DNA of 64,000 nucleotides from a virus, in the IMG/VR virus record IMGVR_UViG_3300047554_000255, positions 1 to 64,000 of that record; one strand, written 5' to 3'. Below the pieces are notes generated by a model. It was not told the DNA's origin and made no database searches. It saw nothing but the letters and a program-made list of their open reading frames with translations. The stretch's first letter is position 1, and the number at the start of each line of letters is the position of its first letter. The position numbers were made by a program, and so were the translations under genes. Positions 15,100 to 23,858 of the stretch are shown here, piece after piece.

Positions 15100-16317
15100 A
15101 TGTCAACAGTAAAAGCAAAGTCACTAGCAAAAGTAAAAACTCAAGAAGTACGTACAATCAGTACTTCTTTAATGAACAAAGAAGAAGTGTTCAAGACTCT
15201 AGCATTAGCAGAGTCAGCTCAGTTACCAGTATTATTAGAGGGTCGTCCTGGTGTTGGTAAAACCAAGACTGTGGTCGAGTATGCGAAAGCATGGTTGATC
15301 GAGAATAAGTTAGCAACTGCTGAGAACTTTATGTCAAAGATCTATATCTTAGAGACTGACGAAGGTACTAAACAATCAGAGGTGAAGGGTATGCCAGACT
15401 TAGAAGCGTTATTTACAAACAATAAGTTTGAACTTAATGCTCCTATCACTGAGGCTGAGATCATTATCATTAACGAGGTAGATAAAGCTAGTTCTGGTAT
15501 CCGTAACTCTTTATTGGGTATTATGAACGAGCGTTTCTTATTTAACGGTAAGAACAAGGTACCATGCAAGTGGAAGTTGTTTGTTGCAACTTGTAATGAG
15601 ATTCCAAAAGACGAGATTAACTCACCTTTCTGGGATCGTTTCATGATCAAGATGCAGGTATCTCGTATCTCTGCGGGTGATATGGTTAAGTATCACAGTA
15701 AAGGTGGTAAAGACTATGTACAGAACATCAGTCTTAACATTCCAAACTCACAAGAGTTAAAGGATGTAGTATTATCACCAAGTCGTATCGAGAAGTTCAT
15801 CGAGGTATCTTATGACAAGACTACTGACCGTACTTTAACCTTTGTTCCTCGTCTTGCAGCAGGTATTCACTATATCTGGGATGTTAGTCTTGACAAAGCT
15901 TTAGTTAAGTTAGCTGAGATGATGGTTGATAAAGCAGCAAGTACTCGTCTTAATGACATGCTTACATCAATGGAGATGAAGATTATCATGTCTAAGATCG
16001 ATATGCTTAAGTCTTATCACGATCAAACTAGTTTATCTCTTGCAGTAAAAGAGATTGAGGATCTAACAGCAACTTATATCTCAAACGGTAAACTTGCGGA
16101 TGATGATGCTCAAACTATCGATGCTACAATGACTATTGTACTTGAGAACCACGTCCTTGCTAATCAAGATGAAGCAGAAGAGGAGTTAGCATCAGAGATT
16201 TTAGGTGAGATTGAAGGAGATATGAGTGAGTCAAGCATGCCTTTATCTGGTACTATTCAATATGCTGCTTACACAACGTCTACATCACCAGCAGATAGTA
16301 ATGTAGATCCATTCTAA
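15100..16317 (+). CDS. MoxR-type AAA+ ATPase (405 aa)
   Basis: Walker A GRPGVGKT (residues 48-55), Walker B IIIINEVDKA (121-130, with Asn-Glu where Asp-Glu is usual), sensor 1 ATCNEIP (163-169) and arginine-finger region FWDRF (177-181) define a MoxR/RavA-like AAA+ ATPase. The C-terminal third is helical with an acidic linker. MoxR ATPases act as chaperones with a von Willebrand factor A partner, and the next gene encodes one, 13 bases downstream. The target is unknown. Similar pairs occur in other large phages, to my recollection. Confidence 0.88.
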   Translation: MSTVKAKSLAKVKTQEVRTISTSLMNKEEVFKTLALAESAQLPVLLEGRPGVGKTKTVVEYAKAWLIENKLATAENFMSKIYILETDEGTKQSEVKGMPDLEALFTNNKFELNAPITEAEIIIINEVDKASSGIRNSLLGIMNERFLFNGKNKVPCKWKLFVATCNEIPKDEINSPFWDRFMIKMQVSRISAGDMVKYHSKGGKDYVQNISLNIPNSQELKDVVLSPSRIEKFIEVSYDKTTDRTLTFVPRLAAGIHYIWDVSLDKALVKLAEMMVDKAASTRLNDMLTSMEMKIIMSKIDMLKSYHDQTSLSLAVKEIEDLTATYISNGKLADDDAQTIDATMTIVLENHVLANQDEAEEELASEILGEIEGDMSESSMPLSGTIQYAAYTTSTSPADSNVDPF

Positions 16318-16330
16318 ATAAGAGAAAGCC

Positions 16331-17887
16331 ATGGCTAAGAAACAGTATAAAAACGTGTTTACAATCATGGAGAAAGTAAAGAAGGGGGAGCTAGATTTTT
16401 CTGGCTCTTCCCGATTTACGAGTATCATTGGTTCGTATAAAAAACCTGAGTTAGTAGAGCCATATATTCACTATATAGATGCTTATCGATTAAATGAGTT
16501 TGTAAAGAAAGCCTTTATTCCTGGCTATTCAGCTAGTGGTAGTAACCATAACACTATGGTTCAAACCGCTGAGAAGATTAATAAGATGAAAGGTCGTGAG
16601 CAGTGGCACTTTTCAGTTGAAGAGATGACTGAAGCTTATCAATCAATCCCATCTTCACTAAAGAACGATATCTTTAATATGTTTAACAAACCTATTGACA
16701 AGATTGACTTCAAAGCTCGTAATGAGAAGAATCAGATGCGCTATAAACTTCTTGAGTTAGCGAATGATCCAAGTTTAAAGATCTTAACTGAAGGATCAAA
16801 TGTAAAGTCTGGTATGTTTACTCAGAGCATGATGACATATCTTACTTACTTTATGCTAAGACTAAAGAAGCAAGATGAAGAAGCTCATGAGGAGATGAAA
16901 AATCAGCTAAATCAACCTGATGGCGACGGAGATGATGATGATCAAGACGGAGACCAAGATGACCAAGCACAAGGTCAAAGTGGTTCTGGTAAAGGATCTG
17001 GAAAGAATCAGCAGAAGATAGAGAAAGCTATTGATAAAGCTCTTAAGCAAACTAGAGATCAGTTAGAAAGAGAGATGCAAGATGCAGCTCAACATATCAA
17101 TGAACTAACTGAGAATATTGGTGAAGAAGAGCTTGAAGAAGCTTGGAACAAGAACACTGGTATCGGTGGTATGACTAAGCATGAGATAGAGCGAGCACTT
17201 GAGTCTTTAAAGAAGATCAAGATGAATGATTCTGTACTTAAGAACAACATCAAGATGATCTTAGATAAATCAAAGAATTACTTCTCAGGGCAAGAACGCA
17301 TTACACATGAGTCTTTGTTCGAGTCAGGTAACTTCGATGGCTTAGAGGACTATGTAATGCTTCATCCAAAGCTCAGAAATCTATTTCCAGAAGATATCAC
17401 AACAAGAAACGTTGAACGTAAAGGTAAGATTAACCTTTATATCGATATATCTGGTTCGATGTCTGAAGGATGTGGCGTTAGAGATGTTGACGGTAGAGGA
17501 TTAAGCAAGCTTGAGTTTGCAAAAGCGATTGCTCTTGTAATGAAAAAGAATAATATGCTTAATAAACTGTATTCTTTCAATCAAGACATCCATCCACTAA
17601 GAACAACAGACTTTGCTATTGCATCTTTGGATGACATGGGTGGTACAAGTATTACTAAGGTAGTACAGCATGTGATTAAATCACAAGAGAACAGCTTAGT
17701 ACTTACTGATGCTGAAGATCGTTGTGGTATCTATACTGATAAAGTATTCTTCCTTGGTGTTAAAGGTAGTATGTTTAGTTACTTTAGTGACCACGTACTA
17801 GCTGACTACCATCAAAACCAGATGTCTGTATTCGATGGTGAAAGAATCTTATCAGTTGATAAGAAAGGCTATACCATTAAAGGTTAA
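16331..17887 (+). CDS. VWA-domain protein, MoxR partner (518 aa)
   Basis: The C-terminal 160 residues are a von Willebrand factor A domain with MIDAS motif DISGSMS at 372-378 and a GGTSIT segment near 437. The N-terminal 190 residues are helical. Between them lie an Asp/Gly/Gln-rich acidic linker (about 198-225) and a coiled-coil region (about 230-290). The layout resembles ViaA/CoxE-type partners of MoxR ATPases, which bind clients through the metal site. Its last 11 bases overlap the convergent minus-strand gene, with no terminator between them. Confidence 0.85.
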   Translation: MAKKQYKNVFTIMEKVKKGELDFSGSSRFTSIIGSYKKPELVEPYIHYIDAYRLNEFVKKAFIPGYSASGSNHNTMVQTAEKINKMKGREQWHFSVEEMTEAYQSIPSSLKNDIFNMFNKPIDKIDFKARNEKNQMRYKLLELANDPSLKILTEGSNVKSGMFTQSMMTYLTYFMLRLKKQDEEAHEEMKNQLNQPDGDGDDDDQDGDQDDQAQGQSGSGKGSGKNQQKIEKAIDKALKQTRDQLEREMQDAAQHINELTENIGEEELEEAWNKNTGIGGMTKHEIERALESLKKIKMNDSVLKNNIKMILDKSKNYFSGQERITHESLFESGNFDGLEDYVMLHPKLRNLFPEDITTRNVERKGKINLYIDISGSMSEGCGVRDVDGRGLSKLEFAKAIALVMKKNNMLNKLYSFNQDIHPLRTTDFAIASLDDMGGTSITKVVQHVIKSQENSLVLTDAEDRCGIYTDKVFFLGVKGSMFSYFSDHVLADYHQNQMSVFDGERILSVDKKGYTIKG

Positions 17888-19199
17888 GCTTGGTACCAAT
17901 CATAAACATATAACTGTTAGGTCTAATGCTCTGCTCACTAAAAGCGAGTGTTAGACCACAGTTAAGTTTAAAACGTTTGGTTAGATTAAGATCAAAACTA
18001 GATCCTGTCATGGCGTTGAATGCTGGAGTTACAGTAACGCCTGTCTCTGATGCAACAACTGGAAAAGCTGAAGCTGTAATTGTTGGAGCTATTGATACTC
18101 TTTTACTAAGTACAATAGGCTTACTATAGAACATAAGCAAGCTACTACTTACTGTGTTCATTGCATAACTGATAGTCTCGTTTATACCAAAGATACCTTT
18201 ATTATTCTTTAAAGGTTTGATATAAGCAGCAGTAGCAAATGCTACATAGTTTCCTGATAAGTAAACTCCTGTAACACCATAGTTTGTTATATGAGATAAC
18301 TGACCTTTTGCAAAGTTCATCTTTGTATATCTACCAGATAAAGCAAACTGATTAAAGGTAGACCAGATCATACTGGTAACACCCCATGAGTCTGCTCCAG
18401 TCATTGAAGACTGAGACATACCAACTGATATTATTTGAGAAAAACTATTATCATCAGATAATAGAGAAGTAAGATCAGAGTTATATAAAATAGGATTAAC
18501 ACGGGCACTGGATTTGGCAGAGCTCTTACTGCTTTTCTTATCTTCGCTTTTTTTCTCTGACTTGGACTCACTTTTACTTTCTTCTTTGCTTTCTGACTTT
18601 GACTCATTACTTGATTCGCTTTTGGTTTCACTCTTTGTTTCAGAAGATGAGCTTGAACTACTACTTTCTGAAGAACTAGACGATGAACTAGATGATGATG
18701 AACTACTAGTACTTGTTGCACTTGGTGCTGGAGTACTACTTGCTGCAGAAGATGCAGCTGCGGATGCAGCAGAACTAGCTGTTGATGTAGCAGCTGATGT
18801 TGCAGAACTTGTTGCTGCACTAGTAGCAGCACTTGTCGCCGCAGATGTTGCAGCGGCAGTAGCAGCAGCGGTTGCACTTGCAGTTGCTTGATTAACTGCT
18901 GCACTAACTGCAGTATTAACTGTCTGCGTTACTACTTGATTTACTACTTGTTGTGTTTCAGGACATGGATATGCTGTTGTCAACATATTTAACCATGCTG
19001 TTAAAGCACCTGTAGTTATATCGTTTGCTGTAACTACTTTGTATTGACCTCTGTAAACAACAGTAACTGACCCACTTGCGATAGGTACAGTTACCGTTAA
19101 TACTTTTCCTGAACAAGGATCAACATATGTTTGTGACAACACTTGAGCATTACTCGTGTTCCACAATAATAACAAGATGATAATCCCTAACCATTTCAC
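17877..19199 (-). CDS. Exported protein with Ser/Ala low-complexity linker and probable outer-membrane barrel (440 aa)
   Basis: A signal peptide (residues 1-19, ending SNAQ) is followed by a small domain beginning YVDPCSGKVLTVTVP, then a very long low-complexity linker (about 105-230): Ala/Thr/Ser, then poly-Ser, then Ser/Lys/Glu. The C-terminal 200 residues have alternating hydrophobic, aromatic-rich strands ending MFMIGTKLNL, as in outer-membrane beta-barrels. I recall the same layout in uncultured aquatic phages. The start is GTG, in a TAGTG junction with the upstream gene. Host-surface modification or phage exclusion are possible roles; none is shown. Confidence 0.78.
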   Translation of the reverse strand: MKWLGIIILLLLWNTSNAQVLSQTYVDPCSGKVLTVTVPIASGSVTVVYRGQYKVVTANDITTGALTAWLNMLTTAYPCPETQQVVNQVVTQTVNTAVSAAVNQATASATAAATAAATSAATSAATSAATSSATSAATSTASSAASAAASSAASSTPAPSATSTSSSSSSSSSSSSSESSSSSSSSETKSETKSESSNESKSESKEESKSESKSEKKSEDKKSSKSSAKSSARVNPILYNSDLTSLLSDDNSFSQIISVGMSQSSMTGADSWGVTSMIWSTFNQFALSGRYTKMNFAKGQLSHITNYGVTGVYLSGNYVAFATAAYIKPLKNNKGIFGINETISYAMNTVSSSLLMFYSKPIVLSKRVSIAPTITASAFPVVASETGVTVTPAFNAMTGSSFDLNLTKRFKLNCGLTLAFSEQSIRPNSYMFMIGTKLNL

Positions 19200-19537
19200 T
19201 ACTTCGGTTCAATCTTTATAGTTGAATCAACAGAAACTTGAAAACGCTTTAACTTAAGCATCTCTTCTTGATAGTCCCATTTAGCTTCAAGAGCCTTAAT
19301 CTTTTGACGTGCTTTAATCTTTGTACGTACTTTAAGAATCTTACCCTCGATCTTTGAAAGCTTTACGTAACGCTTTGCAGGGTCAGTCTCTGTCAACTTA
19401 ACAATCTCCATCTGATGTTCTAGATTAGAGATACGTGTTTGATACATTGGTATCTTAGCACCTTCGTATATCTTATACGCAGGATAAATACTAGCAGCAA
19501 TAGCAATACTAGCAGCAATGATTAGTTTTTCTAACAT
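19199..19537 (-). CDS. Membrane-anchored coiled-coil protein (112 aa)
   Basis: A hydrophobic N-terminal helix (about residues 4-20) precedes a long Lys/Glu-rich region with coiled-coil heptads, including two short LKVRTKIKARQKIKAL-like basic stretches. No lipobox is seen. Architecture resembles an inner-membrane spanin or an envelope-spanning linker. It overlaps the downstream barrel gene by one base, so the two are likely translated together. Confidence 0.65.
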   Translation of the reverse strand: MLEKLIIAASIAIAASIYPAYKIYEGAKIPMYQTRISNLEHQMEIVKLTETDPAKRYVKLSKIEGKILKVRTKIKARQKIKALEAKWDYQEEMLKLKRFQVSVDSTIKIEPK

Positions 19538-19544
19538 GGTTGGT

Positions 19545-20276
19545 TTATTTAGTGAAAATCTTTTTCTTAATCATCCGTACCACAATCTTACTAGCAGCGT
19601 TTTCAAGCGCTTTCTTAGTCGTTGTACCAATCGTGGATTGATTAAACTTAATATCAGCAAAGTTAGCATCGTTCATTAGTGTTGCTTCCCTAACAGTCTT
19701 AGCTTCCCCCATTCCTGAGCCTGTAAAATACTCTCCCGTCTCAGCGTTAACAAACTTAACCTGTAAACCCATGCGAGTTACAACTGTCTGTTTTACACCG
19801 TCTTTCAAAGATAATGATTCATCTTCAGAAACCGAAAAATCATAGACCTCAATATAAACAAAATACTGAGCAAGCTTAATCTTACCTCTACCATCTAACT
19901 TATTTTCTGTGATACCAGACTGTGAAGCTTGAAACTGCTTTACCATTCTGTTCTTGATCTCAGCTTTATCTTCAGTAAAAGTAAAACGGTTTGTCTCTTC
20001 AAGGTATTCAACAACAATATTTGTAACACCAAGACCAACACGTTTATCTTTTAACTCAGGATAAGCAGCATAAACATCTTCGTTTATACCTAAAGATAGT
20101 AACTGTATAGGAATCTTTGGACCTTCATAGTCCATTAAAGAATCTATGTTTATCTTCTTCTCAAAAGATGCAGTATAAGACTCTGTTCTTGTTGCTGCTA
20201 TCTGTGCTTGAGTCTTATGACTGGAAGCTAGAAAGAAGATAAAACAAGCACTTAAGAATACGCTTAACTTTTTCAT
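19545..20276 (-). CDS. CsgG-like secreted protein (243 aa)
   Basis: A signal peptide (residues 1-24, ending TQAQ) is followed by a CsgG-like domain: KRVGLGVTNIVVEYLEETNR (about 80-99), then an alternating strand region with AQYFVYIEVYDF, a GLQVKFVNAETGEYF strand pair and a C-terminal Ala/Lys-rich helix. CsgG forms the outer-membrane pore for curli secretion, and related proteins sit in phage lysis and surface regions. There is no lipobox Cys, unlike bacterial CsgG. A shorter relative lies at 23293-23826. Overlaps the upstream gene by 4 bases. Confidence 0.65.
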   Translation of the reverse strand: MKKLSVFLSACFIFFLASSHKTQAQIAATRTESYTASFEKKINIDSLMDYEGPKIPIQLLSLGINEDVYAAYPELKDKRVGLGVTNIVVEYLEETNRFTFTEDKAEIKNRMVKQFQASQSGITENKLDGRGKIKLAQYFVYIEVYDFSVSEDESLSLKDGVKQTVVTRMGLQVKFVNAETGEYFTGSGMGEAKTVREATLMNDANFADIKFNQSTIGTTTKKALENAASKIVVRMIKKKIFTK

Positions 20277-20821
20277 ACAGTTTCTTCATTGTCTTTTATT
20301 TTACCGCACTTAACACACTCTTCATCACCGTCATTGTCAACATCGTCCCATACGTGTTCACATTGTCTGTGTGCAAAGTATACATCGATCTTACCATCAC
20401 CGTCAAAGTCAATACCATCCATGGTACCATCACCATCTTCATCAACCTCAATACCAATACGAGGTTCTGCTTTTGGTTTATCGACTTCAACTGGTGAAGA
20501 AACAGGAGCTGCAGGCATATCTGAAGTATTAGATAAGCTTACACCGTCCTCCTCATCCATCTTTTGGACTAGCATCTTGTCTTTGTCTGTATCAGAAAAC
20601 CAATAGTCAATGATCTTACCGTAAGAACCAATAAATGCACCAAGTAATAAGAGTAATAACTCTTTCCACTCACCAGCAATAGCAGTATTCTGAGCAATAG
20701 CTAAGAAAATACCGCCAATAATAATCATAAAACCTCCAAGAACGATAGCTGTTATCAACCAACGTCTTGTCATCATTTGATTTAACAGGTCTTTAAACCC
20801 TGTGCTTGTACTTTGTTCCAT
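20273..20821 (-). CDS. Membrane protein with Ca-binding-like Asp repeats and zinc ribbon, holin-like (182 aa)
   Basis: Two hydrophobic helices (about residues 20-43 and 53-68) precede a GKIIDYWFSDTDKDKMLVQK segment of a kind I recall from phage holin-type proteins. The C-terminal half is cytoplasmic or periplasmic and contains EDGDGTMDGIDFDGDGKID, like calcium-binding Asp loops (dockerin or thrombospondin type 3), then CEHVWDDVDNDGDEECVKCGK, with three Cys and a His that could bind zinc. The Asp repeats fit with the cohesin/dockerin-type protein three genes upstream. Function is not established. Confidence 0.6.
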   Translation of the reverse strand: MEQSTSTGFKDLLNQMMTRRWLITAIVLGGFMIIIGGIFLAIAQNTAIAGEWKELLLLLLGAFIGSYGKIIDYWFSDTDKDKMLVQKMDEEDGVSLSNTSDMPAAPVSSPVEVDKPKAEPRIGIEVDEDGDGTMDGIDFDGDGKIDVYFAHRQCEHVWDDVDNDGDEECVKCGKIKDNEETV

Positions 20822-20825
20822 GATA

Positions 20826-21137
20826 TTACCACTTAGGAGCTTCTTCTAACTCTTCCTTTGCTGTCTTAGGCTTAGGTTTTGGAGCTGGAGCTGCTTGTGC
20901 CGCAGGAGCTGCAGTCTTGTTAACAATAATAGTTTTAGCTACAGGTGCTGGAGCAGCTGCCGCTTGATTGATATTAATAACAGGAGCTGCTGCAGTTGTT
21001 GCTGCTGGAGCTGGTTCATCACCTTCACCTGTTAATTGTTTTGTAACGTAACCACCAACACCTAGTGCGATAGTACTTGCTAATCCGATTAAGATGCTCT
21101 TTAATGAGCCTCCTGTGCTTTCTGCTTCTTCTGACAT
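20826..21137 (-). CDS. Small membrane protein with Ala/Pro-rich tail (103 aa)
   Basis: A single hydrophobic, Gly-rich helix (about residues 12-33) is followed by an extended Ala/Pro/Lys-rich tail with repeated AAPA and PKPKPK segments, as in proteins that span the periplasm or reach through peptidoglycan (TonB-like composition, no TonB domain). It lies between the holin-like gene and the lipoprotein gene. No family is assigned. Confidence 0.6.
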   Translation of the reverse strand: MSEEAESTGGSLKSILIGLASTIALGVGGYVTKQLTGEGDEPAPAATTAAAPVININQAAAAPAPVAKTIIVNKTAAPAAQAAPAPKPKPKTAKEELEEAPKW

Positions 21138-21142
21138 GTTGT

Positions 21143-21505
21143 TTATCGTTTAATAACTAAAGGTTTTCTAATAGATGTACCAGACACATCTGTTAATGTT
21201 AAGTCATATAACCCGTCTGGCAGGTCACTAAAATCATAGATCTTTGTTGTAATCTCAGTCTCTGCTGTTAATGGTAAAGACTTTACAGGTTCAATAGCAG
21301 CAAAAGAGTAAACCTGAACAGAGTATTTAGCTCCAGGTGTTACTGCAAATAAAGCTGTAACCTTACCTCCAATAGATGTAGCACTTAATATTTCTGTTGA
21401 AGTAGCTTTTACACCTAGATTTATTGGAGCATCCTCAAGTTTTTCTAGATCAGAGCATGCAAACACAAAAGTGATAAGCAATAATAACAATAATGTATTC
21501 TTCAT
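21143..21505 (-). CDS. Lipoprotein with a beta-sandwich-like domain (120 aa)
   Basis: The N-terminus is a lipoprotein signal with lipobox FACS (Cys at residue 17). The mature protein has alternating strands and Gly/Asp turns, ending in a strand with LPDGLYDLTLTD and KPLVIKR. This is like the C-terminal sorting-type beta sandwich of Bacteroidota exported proteins, although a true sorting domain is not certain. It probably sits in the outer membrane. It is the gene immediately downstream of the cohesin-type protein. Confidence 0.65.
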   Translation of the reverse strand: MKNTLLLLLLITFVFACSDLEKLEDAPINLGVKATSTEILSATSIGGKVTALFAVTPGAKYSVQVYSFAAIEPVKSLPLTAETEITTKIYDFSDLPDGLYDLTLTDVSGTSIRKPLVIKR

Positions 21506-21517
21506 AGTGGTTAGATA

Positions 21518-23293
21518 TTAAAAGTTGTTGTATCCAGTAAGTTTAATAGTGTCTGAGTTAAGTGTAATGCCTAACTGAGCACCTGTACTTGATGCAGCAT
21601 CCATTACTGGACTTACTTTAATCAAGGTATTCATATCTAAACCGTTTGTTATTGCACTGAACTTAAGCTTAAACGGTACTAGTTCTCCTGTAACAGATGA
21701 GTTAAGAGCTTTGTCTAATGCACCAAAACGAATAACACCAGGCTTAGTATTATCAGCAAAAGCATACCATGTGTTTGGCATCTGGTTCATGATCTCTTCA
21801 AACTTAATAGAAGCAGGATTATATCTAAACTCAAACTGTAAGCCTGATAACTTATTACCGTTTGTATTAACCTTGATAGGTATCTCGATTGTATTAGATG
21901 TTAGAGTCTGATTAGCTAAGCTTACTGAAATATTTGAAGCTGCAACTGTTCTGTTTAACGTCTTGTTTGCTGTTGAGTTAGTCTTTAATGATACAGCAGC
22001 GTTCGTTGCAATAGCTCCGTTAATAACTATCTGAGATGAATGTGAACGGTTTATATCACCAGGGATTAAGAACTTAAGCTTTAAAGGTTTATTCTGTCCT
22101 ATAAGACCAGTCTTGAAAGTAACATAACTGTTTGTAATATCTTTCCAGTTTGCTGGTGTTAATGCATTAAAAGTACTATCAGTAAATGTTGGAACTGAAG
22201 CATACATATCTGTTCCTGCAACGTAGTTTGATGGTAAAGTAAACAACTTATCAACGCCAATTACTTGCGAGTATAACTTTGTTAAGTCACCACCATCAAA
22301 AGTTTTAGAGCGATTAACATCAGCAGCTAAGTAACCAGCTCCTGTAATAATAGATTCACCTTTATAAGTACCGTCTAAGTTCTGTTGTACAAACTCAGCT
22401 TGAGCTGTAGTATAATCAGATACTGTAACAGCAGCCGCATACAAGTTATGAATGCTATCCATGTTTAGCATCATCATTACTCGATACTCTGTGTTAGGTT
22501 CTAGTCTTGATTGATCGATGTTTATTGCACCAGCTGCAGTAGCATCAGCAATAATACCAGTATTTGTTGTTGGATTCAAAAACAATACTCGATGTAAACT
22601 AAAGTTATCAATATTAGGATTCGTCTCTATAGTTGCATTAACATACTTAGTAGCTGTAGGATCAAGATAGATAACACTTGTTAAAGGTATTGTCATCTCA
22701 GTTGAACCTGATGTACCGTCTTGATTAAACGCAGCCGCAAAGTTCATCTTGATTGGATCCCATGCATACCCAGGAGCTGTAGTCTTTAACTTAAACTTAA
22801 GACGAATCAAATCATCCCAGCCTCCAGCATATGGCATACCATTAGGAGTAGCCCAGTTTAAATAGACCCTAAGAATAGTTTTAGGTCCACCAGCCGTAAA
22901 AGTATAAGCAGCACGATTATAGTTAATATTACCGTCTGCAGTGGTATTCTGTTGCGAAGATGTCCACGTATAACCAGGATAAGTGTACCAGTCCATAGTA
23001 ATACTAGAGCCGTAAGGAAGTATCCCACCGTTTCCACCTGTTCCCGTATTTGTAACAGTAACAAGCTCAAACGCTGTGTTTTGGTACTCAAAATCGAAAT
23101 AAAGCGATCTAGCTGTTGTATTGCCATTACCATCTGCTTTTACTGATACTATAAACTCATCTCCTTTATTGATAACTGCACCGTTAACATTAACTGTTGT
23201 TGAGTCATCTTGCAGTCTTAACTTAATGTTGTTCTGACTATAGGCTGTACTATAAAAAGATAGTAAAAGGACTATATAAAAAAGTTTTTTCAT
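21518..23293 (-). CDS. Exported cohesin/dockerin-type protein (591 aa)
   Basis: A signal peptide (residues 1-19) is followed by an N-terminal beta-sandwich resembling a cohesin fold, a middle region with a dockerin-like loop AADVNRSKTFDGGDLTKL (about 327-344), a second short PGDINRS element near 414, and a C-terminal cohesin-like domain (LSGLQFEFRYNPASIKFEEI near 485-504). Cohesin and dockerin modules bind each other through calcium loops and assemble extracellular complexes. On a phage it would alter the host surface or be displayed on the virion. Overlaps the upstream gene by one base. Confidence 0.75.
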   Translation of the reverse strand: MKKLFYIVLLLSFYSTAYSQNNIKLRLQDDSTTVNVNGAVINKGDEFIVSVKADGNGNTTARSLYFDFEYQNTAFELVTVTNTGTGGNGGILPYGSSITMDWYTYPGYTWTSSQQNTTADGNINYNRAAYTFTAGGPKTILRVYLNWATPNGMPYAGGWDDLIRLKFKLKTTAPGYAWDPIKMNFAAAFNQDGTSGSTEMTIPLTSVIYLDPTATKYVNATIETNPNIDNFSLHRVLFLNPTTNTGIIADATAAGAINIDQSRLEPNTEYRVMMMLNMDSIHNLYAAAVTVSDYTTAQAEFVQQNLDGTYKGESIITGAGYLAADVNRSKTFDGGDLTKLYSQVIGVDKLFTLPSNYVAGTDMYASVPTFTDSTFNALTPANWKDITNSYVTFKTGLIGQNKPLKLKFLIPGDINRSHSSQIVINGAIATNAAVSLKTNSTANKTLNRTVAASNISVSLANQTLTSNTIEIPIKVNTNGNKLSGLQFEFRYNPASIKFEEIMNQMPNTWYAFADNTKPGVIRFGALDKALNSSVTGELVPFKLKFSAITNGLDMNTLIKVSPVMDAASSTGAQLGITLNSDTIKLTGYNNF

Positions 23294-23826
23294 TATAATA
23301 GTTTTGTGATTAGTGTGTTACAAGATTTTTTTAGGGCTGATGATAGATTAGTTTGGTTAAACTTACCACCTTCATCTATAACTACTGCAGCCATTGATAC
23401 TTCCTCAGCAGACTCTTCAACTATAACTGTCTTCTTTACTTTACCATCTTCAATCAACTTACCTCTCATTCGTATAACCACAGCATCTGTATTTTTATGG
23501 AACACTGATAGGTTAGACTGAGTCTTTAATACATCAAGATAGACAATCTCAATCTCTATCTTCTTTGTAGCATATGGATTGATTACGTAGTCTTTCTCTT
23601 GTAAGAACTCTTCCATGATATTCTTAACACCAAAAGCAAGATTACGATTACCAGCTAGATTACCCATAACAATCTTATTCTCAACAGAAGAAACGTTTAT
23701 GCTTTCTCCTGGTCCTATAAGATTTACAATGTTCTGAGGAGCAAAAAAGTGTGAGTATATAAAGTAACTCTGTATCGATAATGCAGATGCTACAATACTC
23801 CAAACAACAAACAATAATGCTTTCAT
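23293..23826 (-). CDS. Short CsgG-like exported protein (177 aa)
   Basis: A signal peptide or anchor (about residues 1-24) is followed by RNLAFGVKNIMEEFLQEKDY, which matches the GVTNIVVEYLEE segment of the CsgG-like protein at 19545-20276 in sequence and position. An EIEIVYLDVLK strand, an AVVIRMRGKLIEDGK strand pair and a C-terminal Ser/Leu-rich helix follow. It is probably a shorter CsgG-family paralogue. The Tyr/Phe-rich N-terminus and the lack of a Cys leave the membrane attachment unclear. It abuts the cohesin-type gene (TAATG). Confidence 0.55.
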   Translation of the reverse strand: MKALLFVVWSIVASALSIQSYFIYSHFFAPQNIVNLIGPGESINVSSVENKIVMGNLAGNRNLAFGVKNIMEEFLQEKDYVINPYATKKIEIEIVYLDVLKTQSNLSVFHKNTDAVVIRMRGKLIEDGKVKKTVIVEESAEEVSMAAVVIDEGGKFNQTNLSSALKKSCNTLITKLL

Positions 23827-23858
23827 ATACTTATGGTTTATACATGGAAAAAGAGCGA

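Noticed and set aside
18431-18904. Minus-strand frame rich in Gln/Leu/Val and a plus-strand frame (18514-18891) rich in Leu/Val/Asp across the same stretch
   Set aside because: Both are shadows of the Ala/Ser/Lys/Glu low-complexity coding of the exported barrel gene; their compositions follow from shifted repeat codons.
20289-20606. Plus-strand Ser/Pro-rich frame opposite the holin-like gene
   Set aside because: It mirrors the Asp-rich codons of the real gene and has no start context or spacing to neighbours.
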